DNA of 53,937 nt, taken from positions 1-53,937 of the forward strand of contig CATNDJ010000004.1 in the NCBI GenBank assembly GCA_950097265.1. The letters are read 5' to 3'. The number at the start of each line of letters is the position of its first letter. Within the stretch, counting starts at the first letter, position 1. Source of the DNA: an uncultured Oscillibacter sp. (GTDB taxonomy: Bacteria > Bacillota > Clostridia > Oscillospirales > Oscillospiraceae). Positions 24,536 to 34,706 of this stretch are shown one piece after another. The notes under the pieces are model-generated. The model saw nothing but the letters and a program-made list of their open reading frames with translations. It was not told the DNA's origin and searched no databases. Position numbers and translations under genes: made by a program.

Positions 24536-24713
24536 AAGGCTCTTCCCGGAGGGCGTTGGAAATCTGAGCGCCCATGCGGAAGCCGTAATAAAAGGAATAG
24601 AGGCCCCGGATCACCGCCGGGTCCCCCCGGAGGTAGTCCGGCCAGTCCTTCTGGGCCGGGATGACGACCTGCTGAAAGTAGAGGTCCTCAACGATTTGAG
24701 GGATATCGGTCAT
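24516..24713 (-). CDS. Small protein of unknown function, controlled with the XRE gene
   Basis: A 65-residue protein beginning MTDIPQIVEDLYFQQVVIPA. The start at 24713 is set by GGAGG 8 bases upstream. The opening IVEDLYFQ and closing YSFYYGFRMGAQISNAL look like the two ends of the roughly 85-100-residue DUF6809 group (ILEDLYYGN ... FIDGFRLGARMM), as if the middle were shortened; this is a resemblance by eye. It diverges from an XRE repressor gene and has a promoter with an operator-like palindrome between -35 and -10. The 3' end overlaps the phosphoesterase end by 20 bp. Confidence 0.75.
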   Translation of the reverse strand: MTDIPQIVEDLYFQQVVIPAQKDWPDYLRGDPAVIRGLYSFYYGFRMGAQISNALREEPFIPAGE

Positions 24714-24747
24714 AGTATCAACCTCCAACCATTCATTTCTATGTATT

Positions 24748-24777
24748 AGAATACCACATAGCTATGTATTTTGTCAA
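24748..24777 (-). promoter_or_regulatory. Promoter and operator of the small-protein gene
   Basis: Leftward: TTGACA (24772-24777), 18 bp, then TATTCT (24748-24753). Between them lies the perfect palindrome ACATAGCTATGT (24756-24767). The half-site CTATGTAT also occurs at 24739-24746, 23 bp from the copy at 24762-24769. This looks like the binding site of the adjacent XRE repressor. Confidence 0.65.
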
Positions 24778-24786
24778 GGGGGAACT

Positions 24787-25005
24787 ATGGAATTAAGTGA
24801 AAAAATTCGGATGCTCCGAAAAGAGCTCAAAATGTCACAGCCCACCGTAGCAAAGGAAATGGGGCTGACAATGCGCGGATACCAGAATATTGAACTGGGG
24901 GCAGAACCCCGGTACAGTTCTCTATTCCGCATCGCAGAGTATTACGACGTCTCCGTGGACTGGCTCATGGGCCGGACGGAGAACCGCTATGCCCACAGGA
25001 GCTGA
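24787..25005 (+). CDS. XRE-family helix-turn-helix regulator
   Basis: A 72-residue Cro/C1-type repressor made of little more than the DNA-binding fold: [37 protein letters not shown] holds the five-helix core, with recognition helix near TMRGYQNIE, and [20 protein letters not shown] closes it. It probably binds the ACATAGCTATGT palindrome 20 bp upstream and controls both its own gene and the divergent 65-residue protein; this is inference from layout. GGGGGAACT precedes the ATG. The mnmG start follows its stop by only 4 bp, so mnmG may be expressed partly from this gene's transcript. Confidence 0.9.
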   Translation: MELSEKIRMLRKELKMSQPTVAKEMGLTMRGYQNIELGAEPRYSSLFRIAEYYDVSVDWLMGRTENRYAHRS

Positions 25006-25009
25006 AGCC

Positions 25010-26875
25010 ATGCGGGAATTTCAAGCCGGAACATTTGACATCGCCGTGGTCGGCGCGGGCCACGCCGGCATCGAGGCCGCCCTGGCCGCCGCCCGCCTGG
25101 GGATGGAGACCGTCGTTTTCACCATCAACCTGGACGCGGTGGGGAACATGCCCTGCAACCCCGCCATCGGGGGCACGGGCAAGGGCCACCTGGTCCGGGA
25201 GCTGGACGCCCTGGGGGGCGAGATGGCGAAGGCCGCCGACGAATGCTGCATCCAGTACCGCCTTCTGAACAAGGGCAAGGGCCCCGCCGTCTGGTCCCTC
25301 CGGGCCCAGGCGGACCGCCGGAAGTACCAGGGCCGCATGAAGCGCACCCTGGAGCGCCAGGAGCACTTGACCGTCCGCCAGGGGGAGGTTGCGGCCCTCC
25401 GGGCGGAGGAGGACGGGAGCTTCCGCCTGGTCCTGGCCACCGGGGCGGTCTTCGCCGCCCGGGCCGTCGTCCTGGCTACGGGGACCTACCTCACGGGCCG
25501 GACCATCGTGGGCGAGTGGGTGGAGGACTCCGGCCCCGACGGCATGCACGCCGCCGCGCGGCTGACGGAGTCCCTGCTGAAGCTGGGCCTCCCCCTCCGC
25601 CGGTTCAAGACCGGCACGCCCCCCCGGGTGAATGCCCGGACGGTGGACTTTGACGAGATGGAAATACAGCCCGGAGACGCGCTGCCCGTGCCCTTCTCCT
25701 ACTCCACGAAGGACCAGCCGGAGAACCGGGCCGTGTGCTGGCTCACCTGGACCACGGAGGAGACGAAACGGGTGGTCCTGGAGAACCTGGACCGGGCCCC
25801 CATGTACTCCGGGGTCATCGAGGGCGTGGGGCCCCGGTACTGCCCCTCCTTTGAGACCAAGATCGTCCGCTTTCCGGACAAGCTCCGCCACCAGCTCTTC
25901 GTGGAGCCCATGGGCCTGGACACGGAGGAGGTCTACATTCAGGGCTTCTCCTCCTCCATGCCGGAGGACGTGCAGGTCCAAATGCTTCACAGCGTCCCGG
26001 GCCTCCGCCGGGCGGTGATGACCCGGCCCGCCTACGCCATCGAGTACGACTGCATCGACCCCCTGGCCCTCAGCGCCGCCCTGGAGGTCAAGGCCGTTCC
26101 GGGCCTGTACGGCGCGGGGCAGTTCAACGGCTCCTCCGGCTACGAGGAAGCGGCGGTCCAGGGCTTCGCGGCCGGGGTCAACGCCGTCCGGAAGCTCCGG
26201 GGCCAGGACCCCTTCGTCCTCTCCCGGGCGGAAAGCTACATCGGCGCTCTCATCGACGACCTGGTGACCAAGGGGACAAACGAGCCCTACCGCATGATGA
26301 CCTCCCGGAGCGAATACCGGCTCCTTCTGCGGCAGGACAACGCGGACCTGCGGCTGACCCGGCGGGGCTACGACGTCGGCCTGGTGAGCGAAGAGCGCCT
26401 CCGGGCCGTGGAGGAGAAATACGCCGCGGTAGACCGGGAGATCCGGCGCCTGGCCCGCACGGGGGCCTCGCCCTCTCCGGAATTGGCGGCCTTCCTCCGC
26501 TCCAAGGACACGGCGGACGCCCCGGGGGGCTGCCCCCTGGACGCGCTGCTGCGGAGGCCCCGGATCCACTATGACGAGCTGGCCCCCTTCGACCCGGGGC
26601 GGCCGGACCTACCCCCGGACGTGCGGGAGCAGGTGGAGATCTCCGTGAAGTACGAGGGTTACATCCGCCGCCAGGAAAAGCAGGTGGAGGATTTCAAAAA
26701 GATGGCCTCCCACCGCCTGCCGCCGGACATTGACTACGGCTCCATCCAGGGCCTCCGGCTGGAGGCCAGGGAGAAGCTGGCGGCGGTCCGGCCCCTGGAC
26801 CTGGGGCAGGCGTCCCGCATCTCCGGGGTCTCCCCGGCGGACGTGGCCGCGTTGATGATTTATTTAGAAAAATAG
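25010..26875 (+). CDS. mnmG: tRNA uridine-5-carboxymethylaminomethyl modification enzyme MnmG
   Basis: MnmG, with MnmE, installs (carboxymethyl)aminomethyl groups at wobble uridine 34 of tRNAs, using FAD and 5,10-methylene-THF. The 621 residues show the FAD dinucleotide motif [19 protein letters not shown] (13-31), [38 protein letters not shown], the [14 protein letters not shown] region ([14 protein letters not shown]) and the C-terminal MnmE-binding helices ([20 protein letters not shown]). Length fits the family. Start is ATG 25010 with AGGAG in the end of the XRE gene. The partner mnmE, often adjacent, is not in this window; instead mnmG sits behind a repressor gene, which is unusual. Confidence 0.96.
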   Translation: MREFQAGTFDIAVVGAGHAGIEAALAAARLGMETVVFTINLDAVGNMPCNPAIGGTGKGHLVRELDALGGEMAKAADECCIQYRLLNKGKGPAVWSLRAQADRRKYQGRMKRTLERQEHLTVRQGEVAALRAEEDGSFRLVLATGAVFAARAVVLATGTYLTGRTIVGEWVEDSGPDGMHAAARLTESLLKLGLPLRRFKTGTPPRVNARTVDFDEMEIQPGDALPVPFSYSTKDQPENRAVCWLTWTTEETKRVVLENLDRAPMYSGVIEGVGPRYCPSFETKIVRFPDKLRHQLFVEPMGLDTEEVYIQGFSSSMPEDVQVQMLHSVPGLRRAVMTRPAYAIEYDCIDPLALSAALEVKAVPGLYGAGQFNGSSGYEEAAVQGFAAGVNAVRKLRGQDPFVLSRAESYIGALIDDLVTKGTNEPYRMMTSRSEYRLLLRQDNADLRLTRRGYDVGLVSEERLRAVEEKYAAVDREIRRLARTGASPSPELAAFLRSKDTADAPGGCPLDALLRRPRIHYDELAPFDPGRPDLPPDVREQVEISVKYEGYIRRQEKQVEDFKKMASHRLPPDIDYGSIQGLRLEAREKLAAVRPLDLGQASRISGVSPADVAALMIYLEK

Positions 26876-26936
26876 GGGCCGCGGTTTTCAAGCCGCGGAA
26901 CCCGTCAATACTGAATAGGAAAGGAAGCGCCGCTCT

Positions 26937-27602
26937 ATGCTGATCGACATGACCCACACCATCACGCCGGATATCCCCTTCTTTCCCGGCACCCCGGCCC
27001 CCGGCCTCTCCCCCGCCTGCACCCTCACCCGGGACGGCTACCGGGAGACCCTGCTGGCTATCTCTTCCCACACCGGCACCCACATGGACGCCCCCGCCCA
27101 CCTGCTCCAGGACGGGCGGACCCTGGACATGACGCCCATGTCGCAGTTCTCCGGCCGGGCCACGGTACTGGACGTGTCCGGAGAGGGCCCGGTTATCACG
27201 GAGGCGTTCTTGCAGTCCAACTACGAGGCCATCCACTGCGCCGACTTCATCCTCTTCTACACCGGCTGGGAGGACCGCTGGGGCACGGAGAGCTTTTTGG
27301 AGGACACCTTCCCCGTCCCCGACGAGGCGGCGGCCAGATACCTGGTCTCCCGGGGGTTGAAGGGCGTGGGCACCGACGCCATCAGCATCGACCGGATCGG
27401 GGACAGCCGCCTGCCCGTCCATCACATCCTGCTGAAGGACAGCGTGCTGAGCATTGAGAACCTGTGCCTGAAAAAGGTCCGGGGGCGGAAGGACTTTTTG
27501 TTCTTCGCCCTGCCCCTGAAGTTCGAGGGCGCCGACGGCGCTCCCGTCCGCGCCTTCGCGGAGCTGCGGGAGGCCCACGAGGCGGACCGGAGAAGACGGT
27601 AA
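26937..27602 (+). CDS. Cyclase/kynurenine formamidase-family metal hydrolase
   Basis: A 221-residue member of the cyclase superfamily (which includes arylformamidase KynB and isatin hydrolase). The metal-binding signature HTGTHMDAPAH places His45, His49, Asp51 and His55, and IDMTHTITPDIPFFPGTP is the typical opening. Family members open cyclic amides or esters; the substrate here is unknown. No kynurenine pathway gene is nearby. It lies 61 bp after mnmG and 15 bp before the MurT-like gene, so a transcript from here could include MurT and GatD-like genes. A short CCGCGG hairpin lies between mnmG and this gene, without a T run. Confidence 0.85.
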   Translation: MLIDMTHTITPDIPFFPGTPAPGLSPACTLTRDGYRETLLAISSHTGTHMDAPAHLLQDGRTLDMTPMSQFSGRATVLDVSGEGPVITEAFLQSNYEAIHCADFILFYTGWEDRWGTESFLEDTFPVPDEAAARYLVSRGLKGVGTDAISIDRIGDSRLPVHHILLKDSVLSIENLCLKKVRGRKDFLFFALPLKFEGADGAPVRAFAELREAHEADRRRR

Positions 27603-27617
27603 CGAGGGAGACCATAT

Positions 27618-28940
27618 ATGAGGAAACTATTTGCCATCATCGTCTGCAAGCTGGGCCGGGCCGTGGGGAAGCTCATCGGCAAGGGCAGCTCCATGCCGGG
27701 GAAATTCGCCCTGAAGATCTGCCCGGATATTCTCAGAAGGGTGGAGCTGCCAAAGCACATCATCGCCGTCACCGGCTCCAACGGCAAGACCTCCACGGTG
27801 GAGATGATCGCCGCCGTCCTCCGGGCGGACGGGAAAACCGTGGTCTACAACGAGGAGGGCTCCAACCAGATTGAGGGCGTGGCCACCCTGGTGCTGACCC
27901 ACGCCACTCTGGGGGGGAAGGTGAAGGCCGACGTGCTCCTCATCGAGTCCGACGAGCGCTACGCCGCCCGCACCTTCCAATTTTTCCACCCCACGGAGTT
28001 CGTGGTGACCAACCTCTACCGGGACCAGCTCACCCGGAACGGGCACCCGGAGTGGGTCTACGACTCCATCCTGCCGGCCCTCCACCCCGAGACGGAGCTG
28101 ATTCTGAACGCCGACGATCCCCTGTCCTCCTGCTTTGCCCGGGGGCGGGAGCGGGTCAAGTGGTTCGGCCTGGACCGGTGCTCCGTCTCCTCGGACGCGC
28201 CCTCGGGGGTCTATCACGACGGAGCCTACTGCCCGGTGTGCCATGCCCCCATGGAGTATGACTATGTGCACTACAACCACATCGGGGCTTTCCGCTGCCC
28301 GAAGTGCGGCCACAAAAAGCCCCGGACCGACTATACCGTCACGGCGGTGGACCTGGAAAAGGCCCTGGTGACCATCGACGGCGGGGTGGAGATCGCCCTG
28401 GCCTTCCGGAGCATCTACAACATCTACAACATCCTGGCGGCCTACGCCGCCTGCCGGGAGTGCGGTGTGTCCGGCGAAACCGCCGCCGCCGTCTTGGGCA
28501 GCTACCTGCTGAAAAACGGCCGAATGCAGACCTTCCGCCTGGGGGCCCATCACGGGACCCTTCTGACCAGCAAGCACGAAAACTCCATCGCCTACGACAC
28601 GAACCTGCGCTACATCGCCGCCTCGGAACAGGACTGTGCGGTGCTGGTCATCGTGGACGCGGTGAGCCGGAAGTACTTCACCAGCGAGACCAGCTGGCTG
28701 TGGGACATCGACTTCGAGCAGCTGAACGCCCCCCATGTGAAGCGTGTGGTGCTGGCGGGCCGGTACTGCAACGATCTGGCGGAGCGCTTCTCCTACACGG
28801 ACTTGGAAAACTGGTCCGTGGAACCGGATATCTCTGCGGCGGCGTCGGAGCTGAAAAACAACGGGGACGAGGAGCTGTTCGTGGTCACCTGCTTCTCCGA
28901 CCGGGACAAAATCCTCAGCCGCGTGGAAAAGGAGGCGTGA
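27618..28940 (+). CDS. MurT-like Mur ligase with zinc ribbon (divergent)
   Basis: MurT with GatD amidates the D-Glu of lipid II to D-isoglutamine. This 440-residue protein has the MurT layout: P-loop VTGSNGKTST (51-60), NLYRDQLTRNGHPEWVYDS, the inserted zinc ribbon (CPVC 205-208 and CPKC 227-230) typical of MurT, and the C-terminal SWLWDIDFE (359-367). Differences from the canonical family are visible: SNQIEGVATL replaces the usual SN..RG region, and the stretch before SWLWD, normally rich in Asp/Gly (ND..ADG.D), reads VDAVSRKYFTSET. It may use a different substrate or be a paralog. The partner gene follows by 3 bp. Ribosome site GAGGGAG. Confidence 0.85.
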   Translation: MRKLFAIIVCKLGRAVGKLIGKGSSMPGKFALKICPDILRRVELPKHIIAVTGSNGKTSTVEMIAAVLRADGKTVVYNEEGSNQIEGVATLVLTHATLGGKVKADVLLIESDERYAARTFQFFHPTEFVVTNLYRDQLTRNGHPEWVYDSILPALHPETELILNADDPLSSCFARGRERVKWFGLDRCSVSSDAPSGVYHDGAYCPVCHAPMEYDYVHYNHIGAFRCPKCGHKKPRTDYTVTAVDLEKALVTIDGGVEIALAFRSIYNIYNILAAYAACRECGVSGETAAAVLGSYLLKNGRMQTFRLGAHHGTLLTSKHENSIAYDTNLRYIAASEQDCAVLVIVDAVSRKYFTSETSWLWDIDFEQLNAPHVKRVVLAGRYCNDLAERFSYTDLENWSVEPDISAAASELKNNGDEELFVVTCFSDRDKILSRVEKEA

Positions 28941-28943
28941 GGC

Positions 28944-29678
28944 ATGGACGTGCGGATGATCCACTTTTACCCGGACCTGATGGACCTCTACGGCAGCCGG
29001 GCCAACCTGCTGGCTCTGAAGCGCTACCTGGAGCGCCTGGACTGTGACGTTACGATCGAAACCGTCGTCCCCGGCGGCGGCGCGGACATGGCCCGGGGGG
29101 ACTTCTTTTACATGGGCGCGGGCACGGAGCGGGCCGCCCGGGCCGCCATGGAGGACTTCGCCCGCTATGCGGAGCCCCTGAGGGCCGCCGCCCAGGACAG
29201 CGCCGCCATGCTTTTCGCCGGGACGGCCATGGACCTCATCGGCAAGACCGTGAAGGAGCCGGACGGCAGCGCTTACGAGGGCCTGGGGCTGGCCTCTTTC
29301 ACCACGGAACACGGCAAACGGCGCATCGTGGGGGACGTGTACGGCCATACGGACCTCTACCCCGAGGCGGCGGTGGGCTTCATGAACAAGTGCGGGACCG
29401 CCGCCGGCGTGGAGACTCCCCTGCTGACGGGGCTGGACCTGGGCTTCGGCAACGAGAGGGAGCATGGCCCGGAGGGCTTCCACTGGAAGAACGTCTTCGC
29501 CTCCCAGCTCACCGGCCCCCTGCTGGTGAAAAACCCCAAGCTGCTGGAGACCGTGGCCGCCGCCATCTACGCCCGCCGGGGCAAAACGCTGCCGGTGGAC
29601 CGCCCCTTGGACCGCTGGGCCCAGGCGGCCTACGCCGTCACGGAAGAGCAGCTCCGCCTCCGGGCCCAAGCAAAATAA
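28944..29678 (+). CDS. GatD-like class I amidotransferase lacking catalytic Cys and His
   Basis: GatD is the glutaminase partner of MurT: it releases ammonia from glutamine with a Cys-His pair (Cys94 and His189 in Staphylococcus aureus). This 244-residue protein is clearly of that family: HFYPDLMDLYGSRANLLALKRYL at the start, the FTTEHGKRRIVGDVYG strand, and GFGNEREHGPEGFHWKNVF. At the nucleophile turn, usually ICGGYQ, it reads MLFAGTAMDLIGK, so the Cys is replaced by Ala92 or Gly93. At the His position, usually HGPLL, it reads LTGPLLVKNP (Thr190). Neither loss is a frameshift: flanking residues are conserved. It cannot work as an ordinary glutaminase; it could be a structural partner or a channel for free ammonia. 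Confidence 0.85.
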   Translation: MDVRMIHFYPDLMDLYGSRANLLALKRYLERLDCDVTIETVVPGGGADMARGDFFYMGAGTERAARAAMEDFARYAEPLRAAAQDSAAMLFAGTAMDLIGKTVKEPDGSAYEGLGLASFTTEHGKRRIVGDVYGHTDLYPEAAVGFMNKCGTAAGVETPLLTGLDLGFGNEREHGPEGFHWKNVFASQLTGPLLVKNPKLLETVAAAIYARRGKTLPVDRPLDRWAQAAYAVTEEQLRLRAQAK

Positions 29679-29684
29679 GCGCGC

Positions 29685-29715
29685 AAAAGCGGTTCACATC
29701 CGGCTCCCGCTTTTT
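29685..29715 (+). terminator. Terminator of the MurT/GatD-like unit
   Basis: Stem AAAAGCGG/CCGCTTTT (29685-29692 with 29707-29714), 14-nt loop, T-rich 3' arm. Confidence 0.7.
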
Positions 29716-29748
29716 CCGTTCTCTCCCTTCGCTTCCAGACTTTGAGGG

Positions 29749-29777
29749 TTGCCCCGGGTCCCGGTTTCCGGTATGCT
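29749..29777 (+). promoter_or_regulatory. Possible promoter of the SleB-like gene
   Basis: TTGCCC (29749-29754), 17 bp, TATGCT (29772-29777), 43 bp before the start codon. Confidence 0.45.
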
Positions 29778-29819
29778 TGTTGGTGAACTCCACACAAGAA
29801 AGGAAACGTAAGGAAACCT

Positions 29820-30596
29820 ATGAAACAAAAACTCTTATGCGGACTTCTCGCCGCCGCCGCCCTGTGCCTCCCCGTCCAGGCCGCCCGGCCCGCCGGCCTT
29901 CAGGTGGACGGCGAGCTTTTGGATCTCCCCGCCTACGTGGAAGAGGGGACCGCCTACGCCCCCCTTCGGGAGCTGCTGGAGGCCCTGGGGGACTGGAACG
30001 TCTGGTGGGACGGGGACTGCGCCCGGGCCGTCTCCGGGGATGCGTCCCTCACGGCGGAGCCCGACGGCAATATCCTCACCGTCAACGGAACCCGCTACCC
30101 CTGCGTCATCGACGTGGTGGAAGGCCGGACCTACGTGCCCCTGCGCCTCACGGCGGAGGCCCTGGGCGCGAATGTCCAATGGGACCCCTGGCTGGACGGC
30201 GCGGCGGTGACCTCCCCCGGCGCGGAGCACGACGCCATGGACTACTACTGGCTGTCCCGTATCATTCACGCCGAGAGCGGCGGCGAAACCCTGGAAGGCC
30301 AGATCGCCGTGGGCAACGTGGTTTTAAACCGGGTGGCCAGCGGGGACTTCCCCGACAGCGTCCCGGAGGTCATCTTTGACGGCCAGCACGGCGTGCAGTT
30401 CGAGCCGGTGGCCAACGGCACGGTTCTGAACGAGCCCACGGAGCTCTCCCGGGAGGCGGCCCGGCGGGCCCTGTCCGGGGAAAGCGCCGCAGGGGACGCC
30501 CTCTACTTTTTCGCCCCGGCCCTGTCCCAGGGGAGCTGGATCGACTCCAGCCGCACCTACAGCCGGACCATCGGCTGCCATCGCTTCTACCAGTGA
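29820..30596 (+). CDS. Secreted SleB-like cell-wall hydrolase with copper-amine-oxidase-like domain
   Basis: The 258-residue protein has a signal peptide (about 1-22, LLCGLLAAAALCLPVQAA), a small copper amine oxidase N-terminal-like domain (about 27-131: LQVDGELLDLPAYVEEGTAY, YVPLRLTAEALGANVQWD), and a hydrolase-2/SleB domain (about 138-258). The catalytic Glu is 152 in IIHAESGGETLEGQIAVG; VVLNRV, GVQFEPVANG and the closing IGCHRFYQ are family marks. SleB-type enzymes cut peptidoglycan as lytic transglycosylases, in spore cortex or in the vegetative wall. The CuAO-like domain is common in exported clostridial proteins and probably binds wall or ligand; no copper site is evident. Whether it joins SleC at germination is inference. 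Confidence 0.88.
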   Translation: MKQKLLCGLLAAAALCLPVQAARPAGLQVDGELLDLPAYVEEGTAYAPLRELLEALGDWNVWWDGDCARAVSGDASLTAEPDGNILTVNGTRYPCVIDVVEGRTYVPLRLTAEALGANVQWDPWLDGAAVTSPGAEHDAMDYYWLSRIIHAESGGETLEGQIAVGNVVLNRVASGDFPDSVPEVIFDGQHGVQFEPVANGTVLNEPTELSREAARRALSGESAAGDALYFFAPALSQGSWIDSSRTYSRTIGCHRFYQ

Positions 30597-30602
30597 CCCA
30601 GC

Positions 30603-30631
30603 GCCCCGGCGGGCCTCCGCCGGGGCCTTTT
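30603..30631 (+). terminator. Terminator of the SleB-like gene
   Basis: Stem of 9-10 bp (30604-30612 with 30617-30625), 4-nt loop, then CCTTTTG. Confidence 0.75.
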
Positions 30632-30676
30632 GTGATAATCGCTTGATAATAGGCATAAATTCTCCCCGCATTTTAG

Positions 30677-32188
<1,512 letters not shown>

Positions 32189-32210
32189 TTTCTGAATTTC
32201 GGCAGTAAAA

Positions 32211-32243
32211 GGGCCGGGAGCTATAAGCTCCCGGCCCTTGTTT
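32211..32243. terminator. Bidirectional terminator between gdhA and ftsH
   Basis: A perfect 12-bp stem (32211-32222 with 32226-32237) and 3-nt loop, AAAA before and TTGTTT after. Confidence 0.88.
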
Positions 32244-34107
32244 ATTCTTCGGGTTCTTTCGTCTCCGCCGTTTTCCCGGAGTAGACCTCCAGGAACGCCT
32301 CCCGTTCCATGGTCTCGTGCTCCAGGAGGTAGGCCGCCACGGCGTCCAGAACGGCCCGCTTCTCCGTCAGGATGTCCTCGCAGCGCCGCCCGGCTTCGTC
32401 CACCACCCGGCGGACCTCCTCGTCGATCTGGGCGGCCACGGCCTCGGAGTAGCTCCGGCCCTGGCTCAGGCGGCGGCCGATGAAGACCTCGTCGTGGCCC
32501 CCCTCGAAGGACACCGAGCCGATGGTCTCGCTCATGCCGTACACCGCCACCATCTTCCGGGCGATGTCCGTGGCCCGCTGGATATCGTTCCCCGCCCCGG
32601 TGGAGATGTCCCCCAGGCAGAGCTTCTCCGCCACCCGGCCTCCCAGCAGGGCCACGATGCGGTCCTCTAAATAGCGCTTGGACAGGAAGGTCCGGTCCTC
32701 CTCCGGCAGGGCGATGGTCATGCCCCCCGCCTGGCCCCGGGGAACGATGGTGATCTGGTTCACCGGGTCGTGCTCCGGCAGGGTCTCCATCACCACGGCG
32801 TGGCCCGCCTCGTGCCAGGCGGTCAGCTCCCGCTCGTGGGGAGAGATGACCCGGCTCCGCTTCTCCGGCCCGGCGATGACCTTGATTTCCGCCTCTTTAA
32901 AGTCCTCCATGGTGATATAGTCCCGGTCCCGCCGGGCGGCCAGCAGCGCCCCCTCGTTCACCAGGTTCTCCAAATCCGCCCCGGTGAACCCCGAGGTGCC
33001 CTGGGCCAGGGTCCGCAGGTCCACGTCCTCGGACAGGGGCTTGCCCTTCACGTGGATTTTCAGAATGTCCTCCCGGCCCTTGATGTCGGGAAGGCCCACG
33101 TAAATCTGCCGGTCGAACCGTCCGGGCCGCAGCAGGGCCGGGTCCAGCACGTCCGCCCGGTTCGTGGCCGCCAGGACCACTACGCCCTCGTTGGCGGCAA
33201 AGCCGTCCATCTCCACCAGGAGCTGGTTCAGGGTCTGTTCCCGTTCGTCGTGGCCGCCGCCCACGCCGGTGCCCCGCTGGCGGCCCACGGCGTCGATCTC
33301 GTCGATGAAGACGATGGCGGGAGAGGTCTTCTTCGCCTGGTCAAAGAGGTCCCGGACCCGGGACGCGCCCACGCCCACGTAGAGCTCCACAAAGTCGGAG
33401 CCGGAGATGGAGAGGAAGCCCACCCCGGCCTCCCCGGCCACGGCCTTGGCAAGCAGGGTCTTGCCCGTGCCCGGAGGGCCCACCAGGAGGACGCCCTTGG
33501 GGATGCGGGCCCCCAGGGAGATGAACCGCCGGGGGTCCCGGAGAAATTCCACAATCTCCCGGAGCTCCTCCTTCTCCTCGTCCGCCCCGGCCACGTCCTC
33601 GAAGCGGACCTTCTTGTCCTTCTCCGAGAGGGACCGGGTCCGGGCGGAGCCGAAGCGGGCCATGCGGTCCGCCCCCATGCCGCCCCCCTGGCCCCGGAGA
33701 AGGAAGAGATAGCCCATGCCGCCCACCAGCGCCGCCGTCAGGACGAAGGGCAGCAGAATCTCCAGCCAGTTGGTGGAGTGGTCCTGCTGGTAGTCGTAAG
33801 AGGTGATGATCCCCTTGGCGGCCTGCTCCTCCACCAGCCCGCCGAGGCTGTCGTAGAACAGGTCGAAGTCGTAGAGCTCATAGCGCAGGGTGTTCCGGCC
33901 CTCCGGCTCCCCCCGCAGCTGTATCAGCAGGGTGTTGTCCCGAATCACGAAGGACTCCACCTTCTCCTGGCGGAAGAGCTGCTCCACCCGGGAGAACTCC
34001 ACCTGATCGCCCTGGGCGTTCATCTGCCAGATCCAGCTCAGGCACAGCAGGATCACCAGGCCCAGCATCAAAAAGCTGAAGCTGGAATTGCGGTTTTGCT
34101 TGGACAC
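32242..34107 (-). CDS. ftsH: ATP-dependent zinc metalloprotease FtsH
   Basis: FtsH is a membrane AAA+ protease that extracts and degrades membrane and regulatory proteins. The 621 residues have two membrane segments (about 10-28 and 115-137) around an extracytoplasmic domain, Walker [10 protein letters not shown] (209-217), Walker [12 protein letters not shown], the second region of homology ([20 protein letters not shown]) and the zinc site HEAGH (432-436). It is the last gene of the tilS-hpt-ftsH order found in many Firmicutes, 41 bp after hpt. Confidence 0.97.
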   Translation of the reverse strand: MSKQNRNSSFSFLMLGLVILLCLSWIWQMNAQGDQVEFSRVEQLFRQEKVESFVIRDNTLLIQLRGEPEGRNTLRYELYDFDLFYDSLGGLVEEQAAKGIITSYDYQQDHSTNWLEILLPFVLTAALVGGMGYLFLLRGQGGGMGADRMARFGSARTRSLSEKDKKVRFEDVAGADEEKEELREIVEFLRDPRRFISLGARIPKGVLLVGPPGTGKTLLAKAVAGEAGVGFLSISGSDFVELYVGVGASRVRDLFDQAKKTSPAIVFIDEIDAVGRQRGTGVGGGHDEREQTLNQLLVEMDGFAANEGVVVLAATNRADVLDPALLRPGRFDRQIYVGLPDIKGREDILKIHVKGKPLSEDVDLRTLAQGTSGFTGADLENLVNEGALLAARRDRDYITMEDFKEAEIKVIAGPEKRSRVISPHERELTAWHEAGHAVVMETLPEHDPVNQITIVPRGQAGGMTIALPEEDRTFLSKRYLEDRIVALLGGRVAEKLCLGDISTGAGNDIQRATDIARKMVAVYGMSETIGSVSFEGGHDEVFIGRRLSQGRSYSEAVAAQIDEEVRRVVDEAGRRCEDILTEKRAVLDAVAAYLLEHETMEREAFLEVYSGKTAETKEPEE

Positions 34108-34148
34108 GACGGCATTCCTCCTTTAGGCTGTCCCGTGACAGCGGGGCG

Positions 34149-34706
34149 TTACTTCCCGGCGTAGACCTCCGGTTTCAGCACGCCGATGTAGGGGATGTTC
34201 CGGTACATCTGGGCGTAGTCCAGACCGTAGCCCACCACGAACTCGTCGGGCACCGTGAAGCCGGAGAGGTCGGCGGTGATGGCCTTGGTCCGCCGGGCGG
34301 GCTTGTCCAGCAGGGTGACGATGGTGATGGAGGCCGCTCCCTTGGTCAAAAAGTACTCCTTCAAAAAGGCCAGGGTGTTCCCGGAGTCCAGGATGTCCTC
34401 CACGATGATGAGGTGCCGGCCGGTGATGTCCTGCTGGAGGTCGTGGTTGATCTTCACCCGGCCGGAGGTGGCGGTGGAGTTTCCATAGGAGCTGACCGCG
34501 ATGAACTCCACGTCGCTCTTGAGCTGGCAGGCGCGGACCAGGTCCGTCATGAAGACGAAGCTGCCCTTCAGCACCCCCAGGAACAGCGGTCTCTTCCCCT
34601 GGAACCGCTGGTACAGCTCCTCGCCCAGCTCGGCCACCCGGGCCTTCAGCTCCTCCTCGGTCACCAGCACCTTCAGAATATCTTGCTCCATTTCACTGCG
34701 CATCAT
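34149..34706 (-). CDS. hpt: Hypoxanthine phosphoribosyltransferase
   Basis: Hpt salvages hypoxanthine and guanine using PRPP. The 185 residues show the PRPP-binding motif IIVEDILDSGNTL, FLGVLKGSFVFMTDLVR and FVVGYGLDYAQMYRN. Start set at ATG 34706, six bases after GAGGAGG; a second ATG follows directly and either is possible. The start overlaps the end of tilS by 14 bp. Confidence 0.95.
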   Translation of the reverse strand: MMRSEMEQDILKVLVTEEELKARVAELGEELYQRFQGKRPLFLGVLKGSFVFMTDLVRACQLKSDVEFIAVSSYGNSTATSGRVKINHDLQQDITGRHLIIVEDILDSGNTLAFLKEYFLTKGAASITIVTLLDKPARRTKAITADLSGFTVPDEFVVGYGLDYAQMYRNIPYIGVLKPEVYAGK

